From NCBI GenBank assembly GCA_902496005.1, contig CABUZI010000047.1, positions 1 to 13,236 on the forward strand: 13,236 nucleotides of DNA, in the 5' to 3' direction. The notes below the pieces were generated by a model that was given only the letters and a program-made list of their open reading frames with translations, searched no databases and had not been told where the DNA came from. Origin of the DNA: an uncultured Collinsella sp. Its GTDB lineage: Bacteria; Actinomycetota; Coriobacteriia; Coriobacteriales; Coriobacteriaceae. This document shows, one piece after another, positions 13,219 to 13,236 of the stretch; positions within the stretch are counted from its first letter, which is position 1; each line of letters starts with the position of its first letter. Made by a program: the position numbers and the translations under genes.

Positions 13219-13236
13219 GATGAAAAAGCGGGCGAG
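13219..13236. other. Edge sequence after the adhesin: terminator half or next gene start
   Basis: Four bases past the stop codon the sequence reads GATGAAAAAGCGGGCGAG and leaves the window. A-run plus GC-rich arm is the pattern seen on the far side of this window's minus-strand terminators (for example 9369-9401), so this may be the left arm of a terminator, possibly bidirectional. It could instead be an ATG (13220) beginning MKKRA. No strong ribosome binding site precedes it, which favours the terminator. The stop codon itself sits in a perfect palindrome, GCGCTAGCGC (13209-13218). Confidence 0.35.

Overview
The window looks like chromosomal DNA from a high-GC, Gram-positive-type gut actinobacterium of the class Coriobacteriia, most likely Collinsella or a close relative. 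This is inference from gene content and style: AAGGAG-type ribosome binding sites, a Tat lipoprotein with a short four-cysteine TSCPD protein, an OmpR/HisKA pair, an M29 aminopeptidase, and an LPxTG-anchored thioester/SpaA adhesin. No marker gene in the window proves the genus.

Layout. From about 8.9 kb down to the left edge everything is on the minus strand. In transcription order: purB (adenylosuccinate lyase); a strong hairpin; an 87-aa TSCPD-type protein overlapping by one base a Tat-exported lipoprotein; a hairpin; an OmpR-family response regulator and its histidine kinase 11 nt apart; a hairpin; purC (SAICAR synthetase) abutting a two-helix membrane protein; an intrinsic terminator; an M29 aminopeptidase; tRNA-Lys(TTT) with its own promoter and terminator; and the possible start of a gene that leaves the window. 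purC and purB catalyse successive steps of de novo IMP synthesis, but they sit in separate transcription units with the regulatory and lipoprotein genes between them. Several start codons were moved from the longest open frame to the codon with a well-spaced Shine-Dalgarno sequence (aminopeptidase, purC, response regulator, purB).

Between purB and tRNA-Gly(CCC), roughly 8.94-9.37 kb is non-coding and highly structured. It holds three tandem units of about 130 bp, each beginning with a copy of the 18-nt 3' end of the neighbouring tRNA-Gly gene (one copy degenerate, two exact). Each copy is followed by a hairpin whose sequence changes between units while pairing is mostly kept. An inverted 15-nt copy of the same tRNA's T-arm lies beside them. 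This is the least ordinary part of the window and resembles a worn integration hotspot or a tRNA-derived repeat family.

The right quarter is one large plus-strand gene encoding a 1143-aa cell-wall-anchored adhesin: signal peptide, N-terminal thioester domain (Cys70/Gln128), six SpaA/CnaB-like isopeptide repeats, an unassigned C-terminal domain, LPATG sorting signal, membrane helix and basic tail. No sortase gene is visible; if one is linked it lies beyond the right edge.
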